NCBI GenBank assembly: GCA_030744875.1
Contig: JASLPR010000030.1
Span: 1 to 63,193 of the forward strand
Length of the DNA stretch: 63,193 nt
From: Chloroflexota bacterium
Lineage (GTDB): Bacteria > Chloroflexota > UBA11872 > VXNJ01
Direction of reading: 5' to 3'
Shown: in pieces, positions 19,890 through 28,538 of the stretch
Numbering within the stretch: position 1 is the stretch's first letter
How the letters are laid out: each line of letters starts with the position of its first letter
Translations under genes and position numbers: made by a program
Notes under the pieces: generated by a model
What the model saw: the letters and a program-made list of their open reading frames with translations, nothing else
The model's database searches: none
Told to the model about the DNA's origin: nothing

Positions 19890-20045
19890 AAACCGGAATC
19901 CCCAAATCTGAGGGCCAACCTCGATGCGTTCGATTTCGAGATCAGCGACAAGGACAACGCTCGTATCGACGAGATCAGCGCCCTCGATCCGACGGTCGCG
20001 CCGTTCTCTATGGCCAACTACAGACCGCACCCGTATCGCTGGTAG
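19890..20045 (+). pseudogene. C-terminal remnant of an aldo/keto reductase
   Basis: The last ~50 codons of an otherwise missing gene read LRANLDAFDFEISDKDNARI, then DEISALDPTVAPFSMANYRP and a stop. The pattern (RANLDAFDFEISDxDNxxID) is the typical C-terminal end of NADPH aldo/keto reductases. The frame upstream is shadow sequence of the MFS gene on the other strand, so the first ~230 residues are gone. Confidence 0.6.
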
Positions 20046-20125
20046 ACCCCCAGCGCTTGCCGCTGCGATCGACTTGCCGGATAGCGTAGGATCACCCTTG
20101 CCTACCAACTACTTGGAGACGCCCA

Positions 20126-20926
20126 ATGGCCGCCACGATAGCGATAGAGCTCTACACCCTCCGCGATTTCATGAACGATCAGCGCGGTTTTGTAGACACC
20201 ATCAAACGTGTCCGCGAAGTCGGCTACGAAGCCGTTGAATTCGCCGGTGTCACCGCCGTCGAAGGGGAGACCCCCGACACCACCGCCGTCGAGGTCCGCC
20301 GCATCCTCGACGATGCTGGGTTAACCTGCGCCTCGGCCCATCGCCGCTGGGGATCGCTACGCGACGACACCGACGCCGAGATTGACTTCCTGCAGACCCT
20401 CGGCTGTCCCTACGTCGCCGTGCCGATCATCATTGACGAGTACGACCGCTACGCCTATGAGGGATATCAAGCTTTCCTAGCTGACCTGCCGCCGGTCGTC
20501 GAAAGACTCAAGGCCGCCGGCATCACCTTGGGGTACCACAACCACTCCATCGAGTTCCTCCGCGGACTCGACGGCGATACCATCTACGATCTCCTGATCG
20601 AGCAAGGTGGCCCTGATCTGGCTATGACCGTCGACGTCTACTGGGCCGCCGTCGCCGGAGTCAACCCGGTCAATCTCATCGAGCGTCTGCATGGCCGCGT
20701 GCCGGTCATCCACATGAAGGACCTCGAAGTTGCCCTGCCGGACGAAGGCCACATGCCCCTGCCGGTCTTCGCGCCGGTCGGCGAAGGCAACTTGGACTGG
20801 GATGCCATTATCCCTGCCGCCAAAGCCGCTGGCGCCGAGACTTGGGTTGTCGAGCAGGACCTCTGCCGCCGCGACCACTACGACTGCATTCGCTCCAGCC
20901 TAGAATTCCTCAAGCCGCGCGTCTAG
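20126..20926 (+). CDS. Sugar phosphate isomerase/epimerase family protein
   Basis: This 266-residue TIM-barrel protein belongs to the xylose-isomerase-like (AP endonuclease 2) superfamily. It is recognised by IAIELYTLRDFMND at the first strand, VGYEAVEFAGV, LGYHNHSIEF with a metal-binding His, AMTVDVYWAAVAGVNP with a metal-binding Asp, and VIHMKDLEV, ending with WVVEQDLC. These provide the H/D/E metal ligands of the family. The start is ATG 20126. Relatives interconvert keto- and aldo-sugars or inosose. It lies beside glycoside hydrolase and enolase-superfamily genes, so a role in plant- or algal-sugar breakdown is likely but the substrate is unknown. Confidence 0.85.
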   Translation: MAATIAIELYTLRDFMNDQRGFVDTIKRVREVGYEAVEFAGVTAVEGETPDTTAVEVRRILDDAGLTCASAHRRWGSLRDDTDAEIDFLQTLGCPYVAVPIIIDEYDRYAYEGYQAFLADLPPVVERLKAAGITLGYHNHSIEFLRGLDGDTIYDLLIEQGGPDLAMTVDVYWAAVAGVNPVNLIERLHGRVPVIHMKDLEVALPDEGHMPLPVFAPVGEGNLDWDAIIPAAKAAGAETWVVEQDLCRRDHYDCIRSSLEFLKPRV

Positions 20927-20975
20927 CCGCGTCGAGCCGGTACGACGATGGCCGGACCAGACCGCCCGCCGTCTG

Positions 20976-22097
20976 CTAGTTCAGCCCCGACCCGCCCGCC
21001 GGCCCGGCGGCCGGCGTCGCGTTGATCATCAGGATGCCCCTCAGCCGGCCGTCGGTCTCCACCACCGCCAGCGCCGGGTACTGTTTTTCGAGCATCAACT
21101 CGATGGCCTCCTGCACCGGCGTGTGCTCGCCCACGTACTCCACCTGCGCCAGCATGACTTCCCGGATCGCCGTCCCGCCGATCAGCTGCGTCAGCGCCGT
21201 CTCCACCATCGTCCGGGTCACCCACCCGACCGGCCGCCCTACGCTGTCCAGCACCGGGTAGATGTTCTGCGCCGAACCGGCCATGAAAGTCTGCGCGCTG
21301 GCCAGCGAGACATGCGGACCCAGCACCGCCGCATTGCGGATCATCATCTCCCCGGCGGTCCGCCCTTCCAGGCCCTTCTTCCGTTTCAGCGCGTTCAACT
21401 CCGCCTGCGCCGATGTCCAGATGAAGAACGCGATGAAGATGCGGATTCCGGCCCCGAAGTACTGCACTCCCGAGTTGTCCAGCAGCCCGGACACCGCCAG
21501 CAGGACCGCCGCGCCTTGGCCCACCCGGGCGGCGATCGTCGTCGCCCGCACGTGCTCCAGCCGCATCGCCAGCACCGCCCGGAATATGCGCCCCCCGTCC
21601 AGGGGAAGCGCCGGAATCAGGTTGAAGATGCCGAGGGTGAGATTCATCGTCGCCAGCAGTCCCACCATCTGCCCCCAGCCGGACAAAACGAACCGATCCA
21701 GCAGGCCTGGCGAGTTCACCGACAACGTCCGCGACTCCAGGCTCTGGTCCAGCAACCAGAGAAGCCCCGCAAGCACGAACGTCACCGCCGGCCCGGCGGC
21801 CGTGATCCGCAGCTCGTGCCACGGGTTCTTCGGAATCCGCTCCATCCAGGCGATACCGCCCATCGGGTAGAGCGTGATGTTGCGGACGCCGACTCCCAGG
21901 CGCAGCGCCTCCAGGCCATGCCCCAATTCGTGCAGGGCTACACTCACGAACAGCAGCAGGATCGTCACGACGCTGAAGGCCATCTCTTCGAAATCGATTC
22001 GCGGACCGGAGATCGCCGGCCATGCCGCGAACAGCAGCAGGAGCGGGAACGTGATGTGCAGGCGGATCTCGATGCCCTTGACCGTTAGGATCTTCAG
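20976..22097 (-). CDS. Site-2 protease family metalloprotease with C-terminal CBS pair
   Basis: This intramembrane zinc metalloprotease (M50, SpoIVFB-like) would cleave membrane-embedded regulators. The HELGH zinc motif (VALHELGHGLEAL) and the third-ligand motif NLIPALPLDGGRI are both present, followed by two CBS domains (about the last 130 residues) that usually sense nucleotides. The frame is open and family-like upstream of the first ATG (21983): it encodes KGIEIRLHITFPLLLLFAAW, the conserved first helix. The real start is therefore probably the CTG at 22097 or an altered ATG. With that start the protein has 373 residues. Confidence 0.82.
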   Translation of the reverse strand: MKILTVKGIEIRLHITFPLLLLFAAWPAISGPRIDFEEMAFSVVTILLLFVSVALHELGHGLEALRLGVGVRNITLYPMGGIAWMERIPKNPWHELRITAAGPAVTFVLAGLLWLLDQSLESRTLSVNSPGLLDRFVLSGWGQMVGLLATMNLTLGIFNLIPALPLDGGRIFRAVLAMRLEHVRATTIAARVGQGAAVLLAVSGLLDNSGVQYFGAGIRIFIAFFIWTSAQAELNALKRKKGLEGRTAGEMMIRNAAVLGPHVSLASAQTFMAGSAQNIYPVLDSVGRPVGWVTRTMVETALTQLIGGTAIREVMLAQVEYVGEHTPVQEAIELMLEKQYPALAVVETDGRLRGILMINATPAAGPAGGSGLN

Positions 22098-22253
22098 CGG
22101 AGTCGCTCATTTCGCGGGTAGATGGGGCTCGCTCGACCGACCAGCGCGCCAGTCCGACGCAACCGCTCAGTCCGAGTGTCTATTCTCGCACCAATTGGCC
22201 ACGGCCTACGTAAGTCTTCCACCCGACCGTCCGACCGCCTCGACCACCCGCCC

Positions 22254-23726
22254 CTACCCCACCGCCCCCCGCCCCACCTCCCCGCTCGCCCGCAGCTCTT
22301 CCACCGTCCGCACTGGCAACCGCGCCGCGCCTTTGTTATCCGGGAACGGCGCCGGACCGGCCGCCGCCAATCGCGCCTTTGCCGCCGGGATCGCCCTGGC
22401 GTACTGCGGCAGCCATTCCGCCTGCGCCACCAGCATCTCGTCGGCCATCTGCCAGATCTGTTCCGGCCCGCACACCGCGCCGGTCAGGGGGTCGTGCATG
22501 AGAGCCTGTTTCAGCAAACTCACGTCGCCGGTCACCGCCGCCTCAACCGCCATCCGCTGCACCGAAACCGACACGTTGCAGGTGGCCGCGCACGCCGCCG
22601 GCAACTCCCCGACCGTTAGCACCGCGATACCGTTCCCGTCGGCGTAGCCCGGCGCCTCGATCACGCAATCGTCCGGCAGGTTGACGATCACGCCCCGATT
22701 GCGCACGTTGAAATGGCCCCGGTAGGCGCGCCCGGTTTCCAGTCCTTCCAGGATCCAACTGGCGTGCTCGTCCGAGCGTCCGGCGGCGTCGATCGGCGGA
22801 TCGTCGGCCGCCAGCCACTCCGGGAAATCGGTCTCAAACCAGTCCCTTCCCTCGGTGCAGACCCGCAGGTAGCCGCCGGTCTCGCCGTTGATCCAGTGCG
22901 ACAGATCCATCCAGCGGCGAATGTCCTCCGGCCGGGTCCGGTACCAGGGCAGGTACTCCGACAGGTGCCCGCTGGACTCCGTGCTGTAGAAGCCGAAGCG
23001 CCTGAGCACATCGATCCGCACCCGCTCCGTCCGCGAATACTCGGGGTGCCGCTCGAACGCCCGCAGCAGTTCTTCGCCGTCGACCTCCCGGCCCGCCAAC
23101 CGAATCTGCGTATACCAGGTCTGGTGGTTGATCCCGGCGCAGATGATGTCCACCGCCTCCCGGCTTTCCGCCCCCAGCACAGCGGCGATCTGCTGGTGGC
23201 CGTGCTGGACCCCGTGGCAGAGGCCGATGGTGTTGACTCCGCCGTATTCCAGCGCCGCCCAGACGTTCATCGCCATCGGGTTGGCGTAGTTCAGGAACAG
23301 CGCGTCCGGCTTCGCCACGTCGCGAATATCGCGGCAGAAATCCAGCACCACGGGGATATTGCGTTGCCCGTACATAATTCCGCCTGCGCACAGCGTGTCC
23401 CCGACGCACTGGTCCACCCCGTATTTGAGCGGAATCTCGATATCCAGCGCGAACGCCTCCAGCCCGCCGATCCGGGTGCAATTTATCACGTAGTCGGCGT
23501 CGCTGAGCGCCTCCCGGCGGTCGGTGGTCGCCGTCACCCGCGTCGGCAGGTTGTTGTTGCCGATGTCCTTCTGGCAGAGCGCCGTCACCATCTCTAGGCT
23601 CCGCGCCGAGATGTCGGTGAAGGCGAAATGGGTGTCGCGGAACTCGGGCACCGCCAGCAGATCGCGCAGCAAGCGCCGCGTGAAGCCCACACTGCCGGCG
23701 CCGACGAACGTGATCTTCAGCGCCAT
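22254..23726 (-). CDS. Glycoside hydrolase family 4 (alpha-glucosidase/galactosidase type)
   Basis: GH4 enzymes hydrolyse alpha-glycosides by an NAD+- and Mn2+-dependent oxidation-elimination mechanism in the cytoplasm. The 490-residue protein starts with the NAD-binding motif KITFVGAGSVGFTRRLLRDL and contains DADYVINCTRIGG, FLNYANPMAMNVWAAL and GLCHGVQHGHQQ, with the conserved metal-binding Cys and His. The sequence is closest in style to AglA/LplD-like members. The start is ATG 23726. It lies directly downstream of the GH127 gene in the same direction with a 37-base gap, probably one operon for glycan use. Confidence 0.9.
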   Translation of the reverse strand: MALKITFVGAGSVGFTRRLLRDLLAVPEFRDTHFAFTDISARSLEMVTALCQKDIGNNNLPTRVTATTDRREALSDADYVINCTRIGGLEAFALDIEIPLKYGVDQCVGDTLCAGGIMYGQRNIPVVLDFCRDIRDVAKPDALFLNYANPMAMNVWAALEYGGVNTIGLCHGVQHGHQQIAAVLGAESREAVDIICAGINHQTWYTQIRLAGREVDGEELLRAFERHPEYSRTERVRIDVLRRFGFYSTESSGHLSEYLPWYRTRPEDIRRWMDLSHWINGETGGYLRVCTEGRDWFETDFPEWLAADDPPIDAAGRSDEHASWILEGLETGRAYRGHFNVRNRGVIVNLPDDCVIEAPGYADGNGIAVLTVGELPAACAATCNVSVSVQRMAVEAAVTGDVSLLKQALMHDPLTGAVCGPEQIWQMADEMLVAQAEWLPQYARAIPAAKARLAAAGPAPFPDNKGAARLPVRTVEELRASGEVGRGAVG

Positions 23727-23763
23727 CGCCGGCCTCCCCGCAAAACCCCTGCCGCCAACTCCT

Positions 23764-25665
23764 CTAGGCCTCCGGTATCCACACCCGCATCTTGCCCGCC
23801 CCGCGGTTGGCCCAGACGAAGTACGGGATTGCCTTCAGCGGCGTGCTGCCGGTGGCGCCCAGCGCGGCGAACGGCTGCTCCTGATAGAGGTTCGTCGGCT
23901 TGCCGTTCAGTTCCACGCCCTCGGCCTCCAGCACGGTCACCCCGCCCAGCAGGTCCGCCTCGTGGTGACTGGCGATCGTCGCGTCCGGCGGCAGGCCCAG
24001 GTCGTAGACATCAACGTCGGCGTGATCGGCCTCCTCGACGCAATACACGATCGGCCCCCGCGCCAGCGCCACGTGGCCGCGGTTGTTCAGCACCCGCGGG
24101 TGGCTGCGCACGCGCCGCGCCCGCATCGGCAGTTCCAGCGAAACCGCGTCGCCGGCGGCCCACTCCCGGGTGATCCGCGCATACGAACCCGGCACGACCT
24201 CCACTCCCGCCGGCTCGCCGTTCACCAGCAACTCGGCGGTGTCCGCCCAGGCCGGTATCCGCAGCGCCAGCGTTGTCGGGCCGCCCGGCGCCTCGGCCAG
24301 CTTCAAGCGAATCGCGCCGTCCCACGGGTATTCGGTATCCACGCTCATCGCCAATCTGCCGCGCTCCCCGAGGTCGGCCGCCACGCTGCCGCTCACGTAC
24401 AGGTGCACCCACAGCCCGTCGTCGTCGGTCGAATAGGCATAGCCCGGCAGGCTCATCAGCAGCCGCGCCACGTTCGGCGGGCAGCACGAGCACTCAAACC
24501 AGCTATCGCGCGCGTAGCCGCCCGGTGACGCCAGCGGGTTCATATAGAAATAGCCCTGCCCGTCCAACGAGATGCCCGAAATCACGCTGTTGAACAGCGC
24601 CGTCTCCATGGCGTCGGCGTATTTGGCGTCGCCGTAGCGAGCCAGCATCCGCCAGTTCCAGAACACCGCCCCGATGGCCGCGCAGGTCTCGGCGTAGGCC
24701 CGTTCATTGGGCAGTTCGTAGTTGTCGCCGAAGGCCTCGCCCTCATAGCGCGCGCCGAGCGCCCCGGTCACATAGGCCTTGCGCGAATAGGTGTTGTCCC
24801 ACAGCCGGTGCAGCGCGGCCTCCATTGCGGCGTCCTCGCCCTCCAGGATCACGTCGGTCATCCCGGTGGTCATATACATCGCCCGCACCGCGTGCCCCAC
24901 CACCTCCGACTGCTCGCGCACCGGCAGGTGATCCTGGTAGTACTCGCGCTCGCGGCGGCGCGGCCGGTCCGGGATCACCGACGGGTTCTTGCCGCGCTGG
25001 TCCAGGAAGTCGATCGCCAGATCTAGGTACTTCCGCTCGTCGGTCTCGCGGTACAACTCGGCCAGCGCCATTTCAATTTCCTCGTGCCCGTCGGTCGCGT
25101 CGCGCTTGCCCGGGCCGAAGGTGGCCACCAAGTGCTCTGCCACCCGGATCGCCACGTCAAAGAAGGTGTCCCGGCCGGTGCCGCGGCGATGGGCGATCGC
25201 CGCCTGGATCATGTGCCCGTAGCAGTAGAACTCGTGCTCCTGGGTCAGGTTGGTGTAGCGCGCGCTCGCCCGGTTGAACATGAAGGCCGTGTTCAGGTAG
25301 CCGTCGGGCTGCTGGGCGGCGGCGATCTCATCGATCACCGCCTCGATCAGCTCTTCCAGCTCCGGGCTCACGCCTTCCATCAGCGCGTAGCCGGCCGCCT
25401 CCAGCGCCTTGTAGACATCCGAGTCGTTAAACACCAACCCCTGGTGATCGGCGATCTCGCGGCGGCCCGAGGCGCGCCGGAAGTTGTCGATCCGGCCGGT
25501 CTTCTCACACTGCACCAGCTGCTCCCGAATCGTCTCTTCGCGAATCGTCGCCCGGCGCGGCGCCCAGACGCCGTCCGCGAACTCCACCGCCGTCAGCGGC
25601 ACCGGCCGCAGCCGCGCGTGCGGGCTTCGCCCCAGATCCATCAAGACCCCGCTCGTTTTGCTCAT
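23764..25665 (-). CDS. Glycoside hydrolase family 127 (beta-L-arabinofuranosidase type, DUF1680)
   Basis: This 633-residue enzyme has an (alpha/alpha)6 barrel followed by beta-sandwich domains, as in HypBA1. Family motifs are visible: GRIDNFRRASG, FNDSDVYKALEAAGYAL, HEFYCYGHMIQAAIAH, NERAYAETCAAIGAVFWNWR (with the catalytic/zinc-binding Glu and Cys region) and FECSCCPPNVARLL, which carries the nucleophile and zinc-binding cysteines. It would release L-arabinofuranose from oligosaccharides. The start is ATG 25665, behind GGAGGCGGAACG. No signal peptide is seen, so it is likely cytosolic. It forms a pair with GH4. Confidence 0.93.
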   Translation of the reverse strand: MSKTSGVLMDLGRSPHARLRPVPLTAVEFADGVWAPRRATIREETIREQLVQCEKTGRIDNFRRASGRREIADHQGLVFNDSDVYKALEAAGYALMEGVSPELEELIEAVIDEIAAAQQPDGYLNTAFMFNRASARYTNLTQEHEFYCYGHMIQAAIAHRRGTGRDTFFDVAIRVAEHLVATFGPGKRDATDGHEEIEMALAELYRETDERKYLDLAIDFLDQRGKNPSVIPDRPRRREREYYQDHLPVREQSEVVGHAVRAMYMTTGMTDVILEGEDAAMEAALHRLWDNTYSRKAYVTGALGARYEGEAFGDNYELPNERAYAETCAAIGAVFWNWRMLARYGDAKYADAMETALFNSVISGISLDGQGYFYMNPLASPGGYARDSWFECSCCPPNVARLLMSLPGYAYSTDDDGLWVHLYVSGSVAADLGERGRLAMSVDTEYPWDGAIRLKLAEAPGGPTTLALRIPAWADTAELLVNGEPAGVEVVPGSYARITREWAAGDAVSLELPMRARRVRSHPRVLNNRGHVALARGPIVYCVEEADHADVDVYDLGLPPDATIASHHEADLLGGVTVLEAEGVELNGKPTNLYQEQPFAALGATGSTPLKAIPYFVWANRGAGKMRVWIPEA

Positions 25666-25756
25666 CTCGTTCCGCCTCCGGTTGCCGACGCTGCAAGCTC
25701 TGGTGGGCAACAGTATTATCGATGTCCGCTCGCATTCAAATCCGGGGAGTGCACTG

Positions 25757-26930
25757 ATGGAAATCACCGACATCAAGGCCACCATGCTCGAGATCCCGTA
25801 ACCGGAGGAATTCCGCGCGGCCTGGCGCCCCGACGTAGTCGAGACCTCCCGCCCCGCCACCATCGTGCTGATCACCACCGACGACGGCATCGTCGGCGTG
25901 GGCGGCTCAGGCCGGAGGGATGCCGCGCTGATCCGCGACTTCATTGCCTGGCAACTCATCGGCCAGAACCCCTTCGCCCTCGAGCGCCACGCCGATCTCC
26001 TGCGCCAGGCCGGCGGCGGCTGGATTGTCGACATGGCCCTCTGCGACAGTGTCGCCAAGGCTGCCGGGCTGCCCCTCGCCACCCTCTGGGGCCTCTACCA
26101 GAACCGCATCCGCGCCTACGCCAGCCTGGTCACCCGCCCGCCCCGTCGAAGAAGTCGCCGAGCGTGCCCTCGAACTCAAGTCCCAGGGCTTCCTAGCCGT
26201 CAAGATCCGCGCCCATTACGAGACCCTCGCCGACGATGTCCGCATGGTCGAACTCGTCCGTGAGGCCGTCGGCGACTCCATGGAGATCATGGTCGACGCC
26301 AATCAGGCGGGTCCCGTCTCGGCCTCCAATCCGGTCGCCGGCGCCGGCGTCACTTGGGACCTAGGGCGCGCCACCGCCACCGCCCGCGAATACGAGCAAC
26401 TGGGGGTGCTGTGGCTCGAGGAGCCGCTGCCCCGCTACCAGTTCGAGAACCTGTCGCGGCTCCGCGACGCCGTCGGGGTTCCCATCGCCGGCGGCGAGGG
26501 CAACACCGGCCTGCACGAGTTCCACTGGATGCTGCGCGACGGGGCCTACGACATCGTGCAGCCCGACGCCACCACTTCAGAGGGTCTCTCCCAATTGCGC
26601 AAGGTGGCGGCCACCGCCGAGTTGATGGGTCGGCAGTTCATCCCCCACCACGGCGCTGGCGGGATCGGCCTGGCGGCCCACCTGCACCTCTGCGCGACGC
26701 TGCGCAACTCCCCCTGGATCGAGTTCATCATCGACCCGCCCTGTCGCACCCTGCGTTCCTACCAGCACCTGGGCGGGGTGCTGGCGGAGCCGCTGAATAT
26801 CGACGAAGAGGGCTACCTGGACGTGCCGACCGGCAGCGGACTCGGGGTGGTGATTGATGAGATTGCGCTGCAGCGCTTCGCCACCGACACGGCGCGCAGC
26901 ACCACCTCGCGGACCCGCTCCACTGACTAG
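25757..26930 (+). pseudogene. Enolase-superfamily dehydratase/racemase, broken by TAA and a frameshift
   Basis: The gene starts at ATG 25757 with MEITDIKATMLEIP, then meets TAA (25799-25801), yet the same frame continues with family-like sequence (PEEFRAAWRPDVVETSRPA, TDDGIVGVGGSG). Around 26140, in a C-rich run after AYASLVTRP, the frame shifts and goes on with VEEVAERALELKSQGFLAVK, the metal ligands VDANQ, LWLEEPLP and GGEGNTG, and the catalytic-His region FIPHHGAGGIG. All three metal-binding acids are intact. Two independent lesions make this a convincing pseudogene, although one C insertion could be a sequencing slip. Related enzymes dehydrate sugar acids. Confidence 0.88.
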
Positions 26931-27034
26931 GGCGGACCCGGTGGCGGGGTTGCGCTACCCGACTAGGCCATCTACCAGTCCCTGCCGGGCCCGGCCAGCG
27001 AGCGGCGCTCGCCGGCCGTTGCAGAAAGAAGAGC

Positions 27035-27052
27035 GGGGGCCCGAAGGCCCCC
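27035..27052. terminator. Strong hairpin, possible bidirectional terminator
   Basis: GGGGGCC-CGAA-GGCCCCC forms a 7-bp G/C stem with a tetraloop and can be lengthened by GAG/CTC after one mismatch. It lies about 105 bases past the enolase-superfamily stop. No T-run follows, so its efficiency is uncertain. Confidence 0.55.
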
Positions 27053-27675
27053 ACTCGAAAGCTCTGTATTTCGCTCGATCACCGCCGGAACTGCCCGGTC
27101 AGTATCAAAACTCTGATTTGTTTTTCCGCTCCGGTGGTTTCAAGGCCGGATTGCGGACTGTTGTGCCTTCCGGCTGGGTGGCATCTTCCAGTGTGCAACC
27201 GTGCGAATGGCTTGTGATGGGACCGGGCGTCACTAGGTGCGTCCTCACCCAACCTCCGTTTGCCGGCTTCCCCGTTTCGGGCGTTTCCGCTCGAACTCCG
27301 GGCTTCGCAGCTTCCGCCATTGACGCTGGGGTTTGGTGTAGCTGTTCCAGTGGCCGGATCGGTTTACCCGCCCCGGACTCCGGCTCGGCCTTCCCGCTCC
27401 GTACGCCGGGTCGGTTTACCCGCCCTGGCTTCGGTTTGGACTAACCGCCCCGTCCAACGACCCTCTCAGTCCGATGACCCGAGGGGACCCCTAATTAATC
27501 ACCAGCCAGCGATGGTTTCGAATGTAGATTCTTACCACCATTCGCTCCTCGCTCTGTCCGCCTCGCCACGTCTTGAATCTACTCTAAAGCGCGGTTTCGT
27601 CAAGGAATTCTGGCCGCGTGAACCGCCTCTCGGTACCCCTCCATGGCGCCCCCGGAATCGCCTCTCCCGGCCGGG
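27053..27675. other. Gene-free stretch of about 620 bases with a short direct repeat
   Basis: No frame in this stretch has coding character: reading frames are short, contain scattered stops and lack the strong third-position G/C bias of the neighbours, and base composition is lower in G/C in places. A 20-base sequence, GCCGGATCGGTTTACCCGCC, at 27353-27372 recurs with one mismatch at 27405-27424, and further CGG/CCGCCC-rich stretches surround it. It may be decayed coding DNA or an intergenic repeat; no RNA gene was recognised. Confidence 0.5.
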
Positions 27676-28200
27676 TCAAGCTGCCCCTTCGGCGTCCTCC
27701 CGCAGCCGCGTTTCCAGCCGGCGTAACGCCTCCCGGTTGTCCTCCCAGGTCAGCCGTGCCAGCGCCGCGTCCGGCGTCACCCAGGCCCAATCGTCGTGCT
27801 CCTTGCCGATCGTCACGGCGTCCCCGGCCACCTCGACCGCGTACGAATGCTTCACCGCGGCCAACTCCCGGTCGCCGCCGTATCTGGTGAACTCAAACGG
27901 AAACGCGAACTCCAGGTCGAGAATTGCCACCGGGTCGCCGATCCCGGTCTCCTCGCGGACCTCGCGCCGCACCGCCGCCTCCAGCTCTTCGCCGTCTTCG
28001 ACGCTGCCGGTCACCGCCTGCCACCAGCCGCCGCGTTGCGGGGTGCGCCGCAGCAGCAGCACTCGCACGGGGTCGGTCCTTCGAAACACGATCGCCTCCA
28101 CCACCCGGTGGCGCGCTCCGCCGGTGTCGCTTGAATCGCCCGCGGTCATCGCCGGCGCCGTCCCTTCCGGTCGAATTGCCGATACCATATGGGTCCGCAT
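27676..28200 (-). CDS. NUDIX hydrolase
   Basis: This is a 174-residue (or shorter) hydrolase of nucleoside diphosphate-linked compounds. The NUDIX box fits G-x5-E-x7-REVREETGI, beginning at TGSVEDGEE, with all catalytic glutamates present. The N-terminal core (RVVEAIVFRRTDPVRVLLLR) and the end (EHDDWAWVTPDAALARLTW) resemble NudB/dATP pyrophosphatase-like members. The start could be ATG 28200 or the internal ATG at 28149; the first 17 residues look less conserved. It stands alone between the gene-free stretch and the phosphorylase stump. Confidence 0.88.
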   Translation of the reverse strand: MRTHMVSAIRPEGTAPAMTAGDSSDTGGARHRVVEAIVFRRTDPVRVLLLRRTPQRGGWWQAVTGSVEDGEELEAAVRREVREETGIGDPVAILDLEFAFPFEFTRYGGDRELAAVKHSYAVEVAGDAVTIGKEHDDWAWVTPDAALARLTWEDNREALRRLETRLREDAEGAA

Positions 28201-28304
28201 CCGACCGCGCTGGCCGGCGCCCGTCGGACGCCCATCATGACATCCGGCGACTAGCGGCGGCGGCGGCCACCCGGGCGTCCGGTAATGAGGGAGGGTTTTG
28301 GTCC

Positions 28305-28508
28305 GTGCAACCCATCAATGATTTCATCGTCGTCCCCAGCATCCCCGCGTCGTTGCGGCCGCTCAAGGAGATCAGCTACAACCTCTGGTGGAGCTGGAAC
28401 CCGGATGCCGTCGGCCTCTTTCGGCGCATCGACGCCGGACTCTGGGAACAGGCCAACCACAACCCGATCCGCCTGCTCGGCATGGTGTGCTGGGCTCCCC
28501 CGCAATGA
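28305..28508 (+). pseudogene. N-terminal stump of alpha-glucan (glycogen) phosphorylase
   Basis: A GTG start at 28305 behind GAGGGAG opens a frame that encodes the DUF3417 domain found at the N-terminus of bacterial maltodextrin/glycogen phosphorylases: IPASLRPLKEISYNLWWSWN, DAVGLFRRIDAGLWEQANHN and PIRLLGMV. Similarity ends abruptly there and the frame stops at 28508 after about 67 codons, whereas the full enzymes have 700-850 residues. The catalytic and PLP-binding parts are absent from the window, so most of the gene has been lost. Confidence 0.75.
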
Positions 28509-28538
28509 TGAATTCGGCCAGCCGATCGCCGCGCACCC

